Assembly: GCA_964483625.1 (NCBI GenBank)
Contig: CAZABB010000002.1
Location: 52,415 to 116,414, forward strand
Direction: 5' to 3'
DNA: 64,000 bases
DNA from: JAFGQU01 sp964483625
Lineage (GTDB): Bacteria; Omnitrophota; Gorgyraeia; Duberdicusellales; 4484-171
The notes under the pieces were generated by a model that saw only the letters and a program-made list of their open reading frames with translations, was not told the origin of the DNA and made no database searches. Of this stretch, positions 55,468 through 63,011 are shown piece by piece. Position numbers and translations under genes: made by a program. Position 1 is the first letter of the stretch; the number at the start of each line of letters is the position of its first letter.

Positions 55468-56421
55468 TTATTTGGCGATTGAATTGAGGATTTCCCGGAT
55501 CAGATCTTCCAGCGTCACAATCCCCAGATCTTTCTTCCCTTTCATGACCACGGCGATGTTTTCCTTTTTGTTTTTCAGGCGGGTAAATATCTCATACAAT
55601 TTCTGGCTGGCTCCCACGCGGGTAATCGGACGAACAAGATCATGCCAATCGGTGTATTCACGATAAAATAAATCAAAAATATTGAGATAGCCGGTAACCT
55701 CCCGATTTTTAAATATAATATAGCGGGTAAACCCGTGCCGCTTCACTAATTCAAAAATATGTTCGCGTGAATCGGTGTAATCAATCCCGACGATATTTTT
55801 TAAAGGAATACATACATCCTTTAATTTTGTCTGGCCGAAATCAAAAATATCTTCTATCGCCTCCCGTTCGCCTTCTTCCAACCCTCCTTCCTTTTCGATC
55901 TCGGCGATCAATGCCCGGATCTCTTCCCGGGTGACAAAGAATGATTTTTTTTGTCTCTGTCCCAAAAGCACACCAACCACAAACATGGAAAATTTTTCTA
56001 TACTGGAAACTGCCGGATAAAACACTTTCTCAAACAATTTAAATAACCCTACAACTTTCTTGCTTAAATGTTCCCGGTAATGCCGGGCAATATATTTAGG
56101 GACAAGTTCGGCGAAGATCACGATAAAAGGAGTGAGAATAAACGTGGTCCAGATATAGCTGTTTTGAACATTCTGACTGATAAGAAAATACGTGGCGAAC
56201 GCAGAACTGACTACCATGGAAATATTGGCCCCAATAAGAACGGTAGCCAGAAACCGTTCTGGCTTCAGAAGCAAACAATAGACCATCCTGGCTTTTTTAT
56301 CCTTATCCTGCTGATGACGCAACCTGAGAATATTGGATGAAATAAAAGCAATTTCACTCGCAGAAAAAAATGCCTGCAGCAAAATAAAAAGGATGCAACC
56401 TGCAAGATAAAGAAACATCAT
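55468..56421 (-). CDS. CNNM/CorC-family membrane protein with CBS pair (short form)
   Basis: A 317-residue protein with an N-terminal DUF21 (CNNM) transmembrane domain of about four helices (residues 1-135; FFSASEIAFISSN is the family's first-helix motif) followed by two CBS domains (IEDIFDFGQTKLKDVCIPL; GIVTLEDLIREIL). It lacks the C-terminal CorC_HlyC domain that its upstream partner has. The family takes part in Mg/Co transport or efflux. The ATG overlaps the stop of the upstream gene by 4 bp (ATGA), showing translational coupling, and the two probably work as a heteromer. Confidence 0.9.
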   Translation of the reverse strand: MMFLYLAGCILFILLQAFFSASEIAFISSNILRLRHQQDKDKKARMVYCLLLKPERFLATVLIGANISMVVSSAFATYFLISQNVQNSYIWTTFILTPFIVIFAELVPKYIARHYREHLSKKVVGLFKLFEKVFYPAVSSIEKFSMFVVGVLLGQRQKKSFFVTREEIRALIAEIEKEGGLEEGEREAIEDIFDFGQTKLKDVCIPLKNIVGIDYTDSREHIFELVKRHGFTRYIIFKNREVTGYLNIFDLFYREYTDWHDLVRPITRVGASQKLYEIFTRLKNKKENIAVVMKGKKDLGIVTLEDLIREILNSIAK

Positions 56422-57632
56422 CGCACAATCCTCACTACAATACTTACAATGCGTTTGGCAGTTGCTCTTTCAATAGTAAATTCAACATTCTTATACGTAA
56501 ACTTTTCGCCACTATGCGGAATCTTCTCCATCTGAGAAAGGATAAATCCTGCTACGGTGTCGGCTTCTTCCGGCAGATCAATCTCCAGCTCTATATTCAA
56601 TGTTTTCATCGGCAATTTTCCGTAGACCCGCCATACATTCCTTTCTATCTCATCGATGACTTTGGAGGCGACTTCGAACTCGTCATAAATCTCACCGAAT
56701 ATCTCTTCTTGAATATCTTCAAGCGTAACAATACCGGAAGTCCCGCCATACTCATCAAGGACGATCGCGATCTGTTCGTTTCTCTCAAGAAAGATTTTCA
56801 GCAGATCATCTATTCTTTTACTCTCGGGGATAAAAATCGGATCCCGGCGTAAGTCATGCCAGTTTTCATCGGGATGCAGAAAAATATCCTTGGTATGAAC
56901 CACTCCGATGATGTTATCGAGAGACTCACGATACACAGGGAACTTAGACCGCCGCTCCAACTTTAAAATCTTAAGAATCTCATGCCTGTCGGCTGAGATA
57001 TCAATGCCTTCGACATCAACCCGGGGGGTCATGATCTCACTCACCCAGGTATCTTTAAATTCAAGCACATTACTGATCATTTCCTCCTCGGCTTCAGTGA
57101 TATAACCGTCCCGCCGACCCAGGATAAGCGCGTTCTTCACCTCTTCATCATTATCGATTTGTTCCTGTTTTTTTCCTAAAAAACCGCGACATATCCAATA
57201 CACTGTAGTGCGTAAAAAATGTACGGGAACATAAAAAAGCCGGGAAGTAAAAATCAAAATCGGAGCCGCAGTAAGAGAAAAGCGCTGATATGTATAGCTC
57301 ACAAACGTCTTAGGGATAATTTCTCCTAAGAAAAGGATTACGGTGCCGGAAAACAAAATAGAAAGGTATACTCCCCGGTCAGCCCACAATTTCACGAAGA
57401 TAGAGGTCATCAATGATGTCAGCGCGATATTAACCAGCATGTTCCCGAACACGATCGTTGATAAAAAGAAATCGGGCTGCTTGAAAATAACATTCAAATT
57501 GCGGGCAGACGGATACTTTTCTTTCAGACGGCGTATCTGCCCTTTACGAAGAGAAAAAATTGCTGTCTCCGAGGCAGAAAAGAAAGCGCTGCAGATAATA
57601 AAAATAACCAGAATAATGGTATTAACTATCAT
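56418..57632 (-). CDS. CNNM/CorC (hemolysin C-like) membrane protein
   Basis: A 404-residue full-length member: DUF21 membrane domain (FFSASETAIFSLRKGQIRRLKE), two CBS domains (ISNVLEFKDTWVSEIMTPRVDVEGID; IAIVLDEYGGTSGIVTLEDIQEEIFGEIYDEF, both strong family blocks), and a C-terminal CorC_HlyC domain (RVYGKLPMKTLNIEL). Members are linked to Mg/Co resistance and export with nucleotide-sensing CBS domains. First gene of a two-gene operon with the shorter paralog. Confidence 0.93.
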   Translation of the reverse strand: MIVNTIILVIFIICSAFFSASETAIFSLRKGQIRRLKEKYPSARNLNVIFKQPDFFLSTIVFGNMLVNIALTSLMTSIFVKLWADRGVYLSILFSGTVILFLGEIIPKTFVSYTYQRFSLTAAPILIFTSRLFYVPVHFLRTTVYWICRGFLGKKQEQIDNDEEVKNALILGRRDGYITEAEEEMISNVLEFKDTWVSEIMTPRVDVEGIDISADRHEILKILKLERRSKFPVYRESLDNIIGVVHTKDIFLHPDENWHDLRRDPIFIPESKRIDDLLKIFLERNEQIAIVLDEYGGTSGIVTLEDIQEEIFGEIYDEFEVASKVIDEIERNVWRVYGKLPMKTLNIELEIDLPEEADTVAGFILSQMEKIPHSGEKFTYKNVEFTIERATAKRIVSIVVRIVR

Positions 57633-57739
57633 AATAGGATATTCGGGACAGCATTACGGCGGGTTCGTCCATATTGGTAAATTATATCACCAACGCCCAG
57701 CTTGTAAATGGACGTTTTTAAAGAATCGTGTGCGGCTGA

Positions 57740-58009
57740 TCACTCAAAATTGTAATGTTTACGCACCTTTTTCTTCACATTCCACATACACTGCAAGCCT
57801 TGCGGGAACGCTACCAGGTCACCTTTGCCGACTGAAATTTTCTGGCTGTCGCCGAATTCAACCTCGACTTCCCCTTCTAGAAAATAACATACCTCTTTCT
57901 GGTCGTAAAACCAGTCGAACCGGCTTTCTTCTTTCTCCCAGACCGGCCAGCTCTTTATCCCCATCTTCTCCAATTGAGCTTCATCAGGTTTTTTCACCTC
58001 GATATTCAT
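57740..58009 (-). CDS. Small cupin-domain protein
   Basis: An 89-residue single cupin of the DUF861/EutQ-like group: FDWFYDQKEVCYFLEGEVEVEF and VGKGDLVAFPQGLQCMWNVKKKV. The E in KEVCYFLEG and the P-G turn are family marks, but the usual His ligands are missing, so metal binding is doubtful. The start has a perfect AAAGGAGG. It follows the membrane protein at 58023 by 13 bp in the same direction. Function unknown. Confidence 0.88.
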   Translation of the reverse strand: MNIEVKKPDEAQLEKMGIKSWPVWEKEESRFDWFYDQKEVCYFLEGEVEVEFGDSQKISVGKGDLVAFPQGLQCMWNVKKKVRKHYNFE

Positions 58010-58022
58010 CCATACCTCCTTT

Positions 58023-58541
58023 TTAACCTAAATGACGGTCTCCAAATTGTCTTTTCACCGAAGGACGTAAAAAGTAAAACATCAACGTTACCGAAATAAA
58101 AGCAATCAGATAGTCGTCGGTGGTCAAAGCAGACAACTCCTTTCCTACCGACACCGCATGATCCACCAATAACAGGCGCTCGATGACAAACGCAATCAAA
58201 GCCGGTACTACGCATATATAGAGCAATGTGACCAAGAAAGTCAGAAGGACAAGTTTATGGCCCCATCGTTTAAAAAGCGCCAGTCCGAGAGCGCTTGTCA
58301 TTGAAAGGATTCCCAGAAGGAATGATGAAACCCCGCCGAAAAGATTTATAATAACTTTAGGCAATACTTCCGCGAACTGATAAGGCCCCGTTGCGGTAAA
58401 CCCCTGCCTCAAGAAAGGAGACAATGTTACATAGTAGGAATATCCGGCAATCAGATAAATGCAACCGGTTGCCGCCAGAAAAAGGGCGGTAAGAATGACA
58501 ATAACAATTGTTCCGGAAGTTTTCGGCGTCGCAACCAGCAC
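58023..58541 (-). CDS. Four-helix integral membrane protein of unknown family
   Basis: A 172-residue protein with hydrophobic segments at about 12-33, 62-92, 98-122 and 148-160. Signal-like start without a cleavage site. The polar loop after helix 1 (SYYVTLSPFLRQGFTATGPYQFAEVLP) and the basic end (RPSVKRQFGDRHLG) carry no known motif. Probably cotranscribed with the cupin. Unknown function. Confidence 0.75.
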   Translation of the reverse strand: MLVATPKTSGTIVIVILTALFLAATGCIYLIAGYSYYVTLSPFLRQGFTATGPYQFAEVLPKVIINLFGGVSSFLLGILSMTSALGLALFKRWGHKLVLLTFLVTLLYICVVPALIAFVIERLLLVDHAVSVGKELSALTTDDYLIAFISVTLMFYFLRPSVKRQFGDRHLG

Positions 58542-58628
58542 TTAAATTTTAGATTAAACGCACCCTACCGATAGATGCACGGTATTATTTTACCTGATGA
58601 AAGTAAAGGGGTCAAATCGAGAATATGC

Positions 58629-58670
58629 GCCAAGAAGGGCAACTTTTATCAGCGCTGCCCTTCTTGGGCG
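58629..58670 (-). terminator. Strong hairpin terminator after the 23-residue peptide gene
   Basis: CCAAGAAGGGCA and TGCCCTTCTTGG form a 12-bp perfect stem, 17 bases after the peptide stop. The T run on the minus strand is poor (CATATTCTC), so efficiency is uncertain. The remaining 58542-58628 bases hold nothing else visible. Confidence 0.6.
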
Positions 58671-58686
58671 ATGCGAGAAATGTACG

Positions 58687-58758
58687 TTACTTTTTCTTCG
58701 CTTTTTTTGCTTTCGGTACGGCTGCTTTTTGAGAAGCTGCCTTTTTCTTCTTAGCCAT
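58687..58758 (-). CDS. 23-residue Lys/Ala-rich basic peptide
   Basis: ATG at 58758 is preceded by an ideal Shine-Dalgarno (AAAAGGAGGTG, five bases away). The product begins MAKKKKAASQKAAVPK and ends KAKKAKKK: about half lysine, a quarter alanine, no acidic residue, one proline. A hairpin follows. The composition resembles the tails of bacterial histone-H1-like proteins (PAKKA repeats), so nucleic-acid binding is the natural guess. It is too short for usual gene finders; the perfect ribosome site is the main evidence that it is real. Confidence 0.7.
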   Translation of the reverse strand: MAKKKKAASQKAAVPKAKKAKKK

Positions 58759-58831
58759 TACTACACCTCCTTTTAAAGGTTATTACTGGCCAGTATCAAA
58801 AGGGAATCGCCTCATCTCCTGCTTTCGGTCG

Positions 58832-59176
58832 CTACTCTGTCCCACTGAAATCATCTATCGACATAGGCGGGGCTGTGTATCCGGTGATCGTTTCGTCCTC
58901 GTCTTCGCCAAAAATATAAAAATAATCTATTACTTCCTGGCCATTTTCGGTCTGAACGACAATAAGTTCAACAATATCTCCTTCTTCCAGATAGGCATAT
59001 TCAATTAATTCGGGAGTAATAAAAAATTCCTTGCCGTTTAGAATAACCGTATTCTCCTGCGGGATGACTTTTTCGATTTTTCCTTTTATCGATTGCTCTT
59101 TCTGATTTTCCGCAAAGAGAACCGGGACACACAATAAGCTACAGATAACCAGCACAAGAAGCGAATATTTCACCAT
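58832..59176 (-). CDS. Small exported protein of unknown function
   Basis: A 114-residue protein with a signal peptide (LLVLVICSLLCVPVLFA, cleavage before ENQ). The mature part begins KGKIEKVIPQENTVILNGKEFFITPEL...EEGDIVELIV, which looks like a small OB/SH3-like beta barrel of the kind found in periplasmic NirD- or BOF-like proteins. The end is acidic. Start with AAAAGGAGTAC, ideal. It lies 12 bp after the zinc-ribbon gene and is probably in one transcript with it. Confidence 0.8.
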   Translation of the reverse strand: MVKYSLLVLVICSLLCVPVLFAENQKEQSIKGKIEKVIPQENTVILNGKEFFITPELIEYAYLEEGDIVELIVVQTENGQEVIDYFYIFGEDEDETITGYTAPPMSIDDFSGTE

Positions 59177-59188
59177 CTGTACTCCTTT

Positions 59189-59380
59189 TTAATATTCCTC
59201 TTCCTCATTAAAATCGTCTTCTCCATACTCGCCCAAAGAATCGACTTCAAGCTGAGGCGGATCAAGTTTTACGATCCTCAATACCGAATCGCACTGCATA
59301 CAGTCAATCGTATTACCGATTTCCAAAAAATCGGCGATCTCAACCGGATGACTGCAAATTGGGCATTTCACCTTCTTCAT
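59189..59380 (-). CDS. LysW-like zinc-ribbon protein with acidic tail
   Basis: 63 residues from ATG 59380, chosen because AGGGAG lies just upstream; the frame stays open to 59548, but that part has no ribosome site or family resemblance. KCPICSHPVEI...GNTIDCMQCDSVLRIVKLDPPQLEV closely follows the LysW/ArgW amino-group carrier pattern (CPxC ... CxxC, then the LxP..L strand), and the tail is acidic. LysW proteins end in EDWGE, whose last Glu carries the substrate; here the end is NEEEEY, so a carrier role is doubtful. No lysine or arginine biosynthesis gene is nearby. Confidence 0.8.
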   Translation of the reverse strand: MKKVKCPICSHPVEIADFLEIGNTIDCMQCDSVLRIVKLDPPQLEVDSLGEYGEDDFNEEEEY

Positions 59381-59586
59381 ATTACTCCCTTCTTTAGAAA
59401 TAATTTTTCCCCCGGCAAAAAACCATCCATCCCCCATCTCTTCTCTTTGCGACGAATCATTCAGCGATACCTGACGGACAGCAGTCTCAAAGTTGTCTTG
59501 AGAGACCACACGAGGCACCTCCTTTTCTTCTGTCCTTTCCTTGCTCATCTTTTGTTCATTATTTTTTTGGTGATACGGAGATAAGA

Positions 59587-59919
59587 TTAATTATTATGCA
59601 CCCCTTTTAAAGTCTTCTTATCTTTCAAAAAGACTTTCACATCGCTGAATTCCGAGGTTACAAACCTAACAATCTTACCCTGAGGTGAGTCTTGATTCTG
59701 GTTGAGAGCATAGTAAACCTGATTTCCCTGGCGATGGTCATATACGATCTTTAACAATCGTAGCCGGGATAGATGCTTGGAAACGGTAGGTTGAGAAGCT
59801 GATAAGGCCGCGCACATCTCCTTTACGGTAAGTTCTTTTTCTCTCAGAAGGGAGATAATCCGTAACCGCGTATCGTCGGCACAAGCTTTCAAAGTTTGTC
59901 TTAACGTTCTCAGGCTCAT
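59587..59919 (-). CDS. ArsR-family transcriptional repressor
   Basis: A 110-residue winged-helix protein: LKACADDTRLRIISLLREKELTVKEMCAALSASQPTVSKHLSRLRLLKIVYDHRQGNQVYYAL is the ArsR signature from helix 1 through the wing. The metal-binding ELCVCDL Cys motif is replaced by ELTVKEM, so it is not a classical As/Cd sensor. The C-terminal tail (EFSDVKVFLKDKKTLKG) is unassigned. A perfect palindrome lies 18 bp upstream. TATAAT at 59928-59923 is so close to the ATG that the message would be leaderless. First gene before the zinc ribbon and exported protein, which it may control. Confidence 0.9.
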   Translation of the reverse strand: MSLRTLRQTLKACADDTRLRIISLLREKELTVKEMCAALSASQPTVSKHLSRLRLLKIVYDHRQGNQVYYALNQNQDSPQGKIVRFVTSEFSDVKVFLKDKKTLKGVHNN

Positions 59920-59936
59920 GTTATTATACTCTATTC

Positions 59937-59952
59937 GTATATTGGAATATAC
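59937..59952. promoter_or_regulatory. Probable ArsR operator
   Basis: GTATATT-GG-AATATAC has perfect 7-bp arms, 17-33 bp before the arsR-type start codon and next to its -10 box. This is typical for autorepression. Confidence 0.65.
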
Positions 59953-60051
59953 TCATATTTATATTTACCATACGCCAGCCCCCCTGTCAATATTTTAAAT
60001 TATTTTTCGGGAAAATATAACCGGATATTAGGGAAGAAGGCAGAGACGCCT

Positions 60052-60426
60052 CTATTTCTTCGGCTTTCTATGTTTTTCTTCTCTTTGATAATCGACTTCC
60101 TTTCTTACCCTTCCTCTCTTATCATAGAATCGCCAGATCCCCACAGGCCGTCCCTGATCGTAGGACTCTTGAGATTTAAGGCTGCCGTCTTTATAATACT
60201 CTTTCCATTGACCGTGTTTCTTCCCATCTTCAAAAACCTGTTCGATCTTCACCTGGCCGTTTTGATAATACTCCGTATAGGTAAGCATCCGCCCTCTTTG
60301 AAATGTAGACTCCGAACGTAATTGTCCGTTGGGATAGTGCTCCTGACGGGAAGCCGCGCCGGCAAGATCAGCTTGAGAACCGGCAATAATCATCAAGCAG
60401 ATATAACTGATAACTTTCTTTTTCAT
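60052..60426 (-). CDS. Exported MORN-repeat (toxin-antitoxin-like YwqK) protein
   Basis: A 124-residue protein with a signal peptide (VISYICLMIIAGSQADLAGA) and four repeats of the MORN_2 type: YPNGQLRSESTFQRG, YYQNGQVKIEQVFEDGKKHG, YYKDGSLKSQESYDQGRPVG, FYDKRGRVRKEVDY. Basic end. Such proteins are exported with unknown function. It starts 3 bp after the EFR1 gene's stop with AAGGAG upstream, so it is the last gene of that operon. Confidence 0.85.
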   Translation of the reverse strand: MKKKVISYICLMIIAGSQADLAGAASRQEHYPNGQLRSESTFQRGRMLTYTEYYQNGQVKIEQVFEDGKKHGQWKEYYKDGSLKSQESYDQGRPVGIWRFYDKRGRVRKEVDYQREEKHRKPKK

Positions 60427-60429
60427 ACG

Positions 60430-61212
60430 TCACGCTCCTTGTATTATATCCTCTACGTTTATATCGGGATGCTGATACCGTTTTCTCCCCACGGTACTTT
60501 TTTTATACTGGATAGCTTTTTGAGGACACCATTGCAAACACCCAAAACATTGCTCGCAATGATGTAACCAGCCCGGTTTTCCCTCAATCAGTTCAATATT
60601 TCCAACCGGGCAGACTTTGACACACATCCCGCAGTTATTACAATTCTGATCGGCCCAGAAATTCTTATCCGAAGACGGTATGCGAGGTGAACCAAGTTTA
60701 TAGATTCCGGAAAATAGCCAGCTCAACAGAGGAACCTGATGTTCGGGAGGACATATCTGCTTTTGATGAATAATTTCAGATATATCTTTTATTCGTACTC
60801 TTTCTTCTTCAAACATCGCCTTCTGCTTGTTCTCAGGAATCGCTTCATAGAGAGGGGTATAATTCCCGGGCATACGGACAATAAATCCCGCCGAAAGCTT
60901 TAATCCCTGCCTTTTTAGTTCCCGGGAGGTTTTTCCCAGAGCGTTTGCCGCCATCCCGCCACAGGTAGCAATGGCGAATAGATATTTCCCTTCAGCATTC
61001 TTTAATTTTTGCAAGAACCGATTGACGATAAGCGGCATCCCGAACATATACACCGGATAGATAACCCCAACAACATCTGTATTTATCAAGATATCACTAT
61101 TAATCGCCTTGGGGATGGAAATAATTGAAGTGTCGCCTAATTGAGCGGCAAGATCCCGGGTGACCTTCAAACTGTTACCGGTACCGGAAAAATAAAAAAG
61201 AGTAGTGCTCAT
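60430..61212 (-). CDS. EFR1-type flavodoxin/ferredoxin fusion
   Basis: 260 residues from ATG 61212 (GAGAAGGAT upstream); the open frame continues further but overlaps the PQ-loop gene. An N-terminal flavodoxin fold with FMN loop YFSGTGNSLKV, a middle IYPVYMFGMPLIV and FAIATCGG, then two 4Fe-4S clusters: CNNCGMCVKVCPVG and CEQCFGCLQWCPQKA. The EFR1 family is thought to pass electrons in anaerobic redox reactions, consistent with an anaerobe. Middle gene of a three-gene operon. Confidence 0.92.
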   Translation of the reverse strand: MSTTLFYFSGTGNSLKVTRDLAAQLGDTSIISIPKAINSDILINTDVVGVIYPVYMFGMPLIVNRFLQKLKNAEGKYLFAIATCGGMAANALGKTSRELKRQGLKLSAGFIVRMPGNYTPLYEAIPENKQKAMFEEERVRIKDISEIIHQKQICPPEHQVPLLSWLFSGIYKLGSPRIPSSDKNFWADQNCNNCGMCVKVCPVGNIELIEGKPGWLHHCEQCFGCLQWCPQKAIQYKKSTVGRKRYQHPDINVEDIIQGA

Positions 61213-61219
61213 ATCCTTC

Positions 61220-61474
61220 TCACCGATCTTTACGGTATACCAATACGACAACAACAACAAGAGTAAACAGGATAAGGTTCATAACGTTAAAAACACGCCA
61301 GACAATATCGGCGGAAGAGAACGCATCGGGAGCCATAAGGAGAAAGCATATCCAGACCCCCAGCGCCCAATAAATGCTGATATCCCGGGATGATTTCCTC
61401 TGGATGATCCGGACAATGAGAGGAATATTCCAGAGGGGCAGAATAATCGCGGCGACTAGCGCTACCGTTTCCAT
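61220..61474 (-). CDS. PQ-loop/SemiSWEET-like membrane protein
   Basis: An 84-residue protein with three membrane helices (4-23, 33-50, 58-78), the size of a SemiSWEET half-transporter. The loop PLWNIPLIVRIIQRKSSRDIS resembles the PQ-loop (P..P...RI...KS..D.S), with the Gln replaced. SemiSWEETs dimerise to move sugars. First gene of the operon, 7 bp before the EFR1 start. Confidence 0.75.
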   Translation of the reverse strand: METVALVAAIILPLWNIPLIVRIIQRKSSRDISIYWALGVWICFLLMAPDAFSSADIVWRVFNVMNLILFTLVVVVVLVYRKDR

Positions 61475-61936
61475 AGACTCTATTATATCCTAAAATACCC
61501 GGATCGGCTCGATTTTATTTGGTTATATCCGGCAGGCACATTGTTTTTTCCGTAAAATAATATTCTGCTTTCGGGTCGAATCAACGTACGCGTTTTGCCG
61601 GGGGGCTCCAGTTGCCAACCTGAGAGGAAGAGGGCTCCGGTGGCGCTTCATTTCTCTTATCAAATTCTCGTGCCGCAGATACAGAGCTTACAATTTACCC
61701 TTCCAACGCAGGGTTTCGGGATGACGCGAATATCCCGTTTTATGTTTGGTAATGACCACTTACAGCACGTGGAGTTCCCGATGTTCACCGAGCAGGTGGT
61801 TACGGCAGAGTTTGGAAGGAAGGATACCCCAGATCCTCGTGAAAAAGACATGGCGGCGAGTGGACTTGAACCACCGACGCAACGGGTATGAGCCAGCAAA
61901 ATCAGAGATTTTGCAACTCCATCGACTTATACATAC
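61475..61936. other. Gene-free region at the edge of a mobile element
   Basis: No credible gene. Frames that read 'DLNHRR' or 'GLEPPTQRV'-like peptides on the plus strand are the usual false translations across tRNA 3' ends. The region holds the tRNA remnant at 61851-61893 and nothing else recognised. Confidence 0.6.
61851..61893 (-). pseudogene. tRNA 3'-half remnant (CAT anticodon loop to acceptor end)
   Basis: On the minus strand the piece reads anticodon loop CTCATAC, then a T arm GGTGG-TTCAAGT-CCACT and acceptor strand CGCCGCC plus discriminator A. The sequence 5' of the anticodon does not pair to form D or anticodon stems, so only the 3' half is present. This is the usual relic when an integrase recombines within a tRNA gene. 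The parent would have acceptor GGCGGCG and probably anticodon CAU. Confidence 0.65.
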
Positions 61937-62398
61937 TTAACCGTTTTTGCCATCACCTCCTTTCTCAATTCCGTTTGTATTATCTCTATTAACTATATTT
62001 CTTTCAAGAAAAAATTTAATAAACGCCTGGACACTATCTTTATCTTTTGGTTTACTTGCAGCTACCATTTCTGCAAATGACAATAAACCTTCTGGTGTAA
62101 CATTAAGCCATAAATCGTTAATATAAAGAAGCGTCAATAAGGTCATTACGGCTACTCGTTTATTACCATTGGGAAAACAATGATTCTTGTTTAAAAGGTA
62201 AAAAAGAATAGCGGCTTTGTCCATAAAAGTAGGGTAAAATTCCCGCCCACCAAAAGCACTCAAGGGAGTTTCCAGACAACTTTCTAACCGATGAGGTACT
62301 CTAGATTTAAAATCGGGGATGGGTTGGTTATAGTCCATTAATTTCTTAGCAAGCTTATGGGCAATATGTTCTACCTCCGCAATGGTGATAAATTGCAT
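61937..62398 (-). CDS. doc: Death-on-curing (Doc/Fic) toxin
   Basis: A 153-residue Fic-fold toxin of the Doc type. The active-site motif is HCFPNGNKRVAV (HxFxxGNKR), where the K in place of the second G marks Doc kinases that phosphorylate EF-Tu rather than AMPylate. Other Doc blocks: ITIAEVEHIAHKL at the start, AAILFYLLNKNH, MTLLTLLYIND. The start overlaps the antitoxin stop (TAATG). The C-terminal NTNGIEKGGDGKNG looks disordered. Confidence 0.93.
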   Translation of the reverse strand: MQFITIAEVEHIAHKLAKKLMDYNQPIPDFKSRVPHRLESCLETPLSAFGGREFYPTFMDKAAILFYLLNKNHCFPNGNKRVAVMTLLTLLYINDLWLNVTPEGLLSFAEMVAASKPKDKDSVQAFIKFFLERNIVNRDNTNGIEKGGDGKNG

Positions 62399-62676
62399 TA
62401 CTCGTTTCCCAGTTTCTTAATAACCTCGCCATAATCCTTAAAAACTTTATTTATACTTTCATCTATTTTCTTTTCATTCTCTTTTGTTAACGGTTCTCTA
62501 ATAATATATCCGGTAAGATTGACTAATTCTTTATAGGGTATAGCATAATGTTTGCCAATTTTGATGGCTTTAATTTTATTTTGCTTCACCCTATAGTAAA
62601 TAGCAACCCTGCTCAATCCTAAAAAATCAGCTACTTCTGTTATGCTATAATATTCTTTCTTCGGCATATTCTTCAT
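62398..62676 (-). CDS. Antitoxin with excisionase-type helix-turn-helix
   Basis: 92 residues from ATG 62676 (AAGGA upstream, slightly far); the open frame runs to 62739 but that would cover an operator. Helix-turn-helix: YYSITEVADFLGLSRVAIYYRVKQNKIKAIKIGKHYAIPYKEL, the MerR/excisionase form. The C-terminal ~35 residues (TKENEKKIDESINKVFKDYGEVI) form the helix expected to wrap the Doc active site. Located immediately before doc with overlapping stop/start; it likely represses the operon through the TTAAC-N4-GTTAA sites. Confidence 0.88.
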   Translation of the reverse strand: MKNMPKKEYYSITEVADFLGLSRVAIYYRVKQNKIKAIKIGKHYAIPYKELVNLTGYIIREPLTKENEKKIDESINKVFKDYGEVIKKLGNE

Positions 62677-62701
62677 TTTGTTAAATATCCTTTCAATTGC
62701 C

Positions 62702-62777
62702 TTAACGCTTGTTAAATAGGCTCTAAACTGACTTAACAAATGTTAAATCAATGCGTAATAAATTTAACATATGTTAA
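62702..62777 (-). promoter_or_regulatory. Three TTAAC-N4-GTTAA operators spaced 31 bp
   Basis: Sites at 62702-62715, 62733-62746 and 62764-62777 are exactly 31 bp apart (about three helical turns, so on one face of DNA). A half-site GTTAA at 62680-62684 continues the register. The third lies in the promoter: minus strand TTGACA 62789-62784, 17 bp, TAAATT 62766-62761. Confidence 0.8.
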
Positions 62778-62789
62778 GGTATTTGTCAA
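62761..62789 (-). promoter_or_regulatory. Promoter of the toxin-antitoxin operon
   Basis: Minus strand TTGACA, 17-bp spacer, TAAATT. The operator at 62764-62777 covers the spacer and part of the -10, so its occupation would block polymerase. Confidence 0.6.
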
Positions 62790-62856
62790 CATAATTTCAA
62801 TTTTTATAATTTTAATTGTTAAATTTATAACTTATTGGTATCCAATAACTTATGTA

Positions 62857-62884
62857 TTGACAAAAATCAAAATTGTGGTATATT
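62857..62884 (+). promoter_or_regulatory. Promoter of the P-loop ATPase gene
   Basis: TTGACA (62857-62862), 16 bp, TATATT (62879-62884). Divergent from the toxin-antitoxin promoter, with a leader of about 120 nt. Confidence 0.65.
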
Positions 62885-62908
62885 AAAATTAGTACTTCAA
62901 AATAAGAG

Positions 62909-62997
62909 CCTAGCGAAGAAGGCTTTAAGCTAGGTGCGGAAGCGAAGAAACGCCCTGGCTGGCAAAGTGAGTTTTGTCGGTCAGGGTTCTTTATTTA
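62909..62997 (+). ncRNA. Structured leader ending in a terminator-like hairpin
   Basis: A first hairpin CCTAGC/GCTAGG (62909-62934), a purine-rich GCGGAAGCGAAGAAACGC stretch, then a 14-bp stem CCCTGGCTGGCAAA/TTTGTCGGTCAGGG (62953-62986; three G-U) followed by TTCTTTATTT, 25 bases before the ATG at 63012. This is the form of an attenuator, but it matches no riboswitch class I know. Confidence 0.5.
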
Positions 62998-63011
62998 TAA
63001 GAGGCAAAAAA

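Noticed and set aside
59381..59548. N-terminal extension of the zinc-ribbon protein
   Set aside because: The 56 extra residues have no family match and the internal ATG has the good ribosome site.
61595..61940. Small plus-strand proteins reading GLEPPTQRV and DLNHRR
   Set aside because: Known kind of false translation across a tRNA 3' end; no ribosome site.
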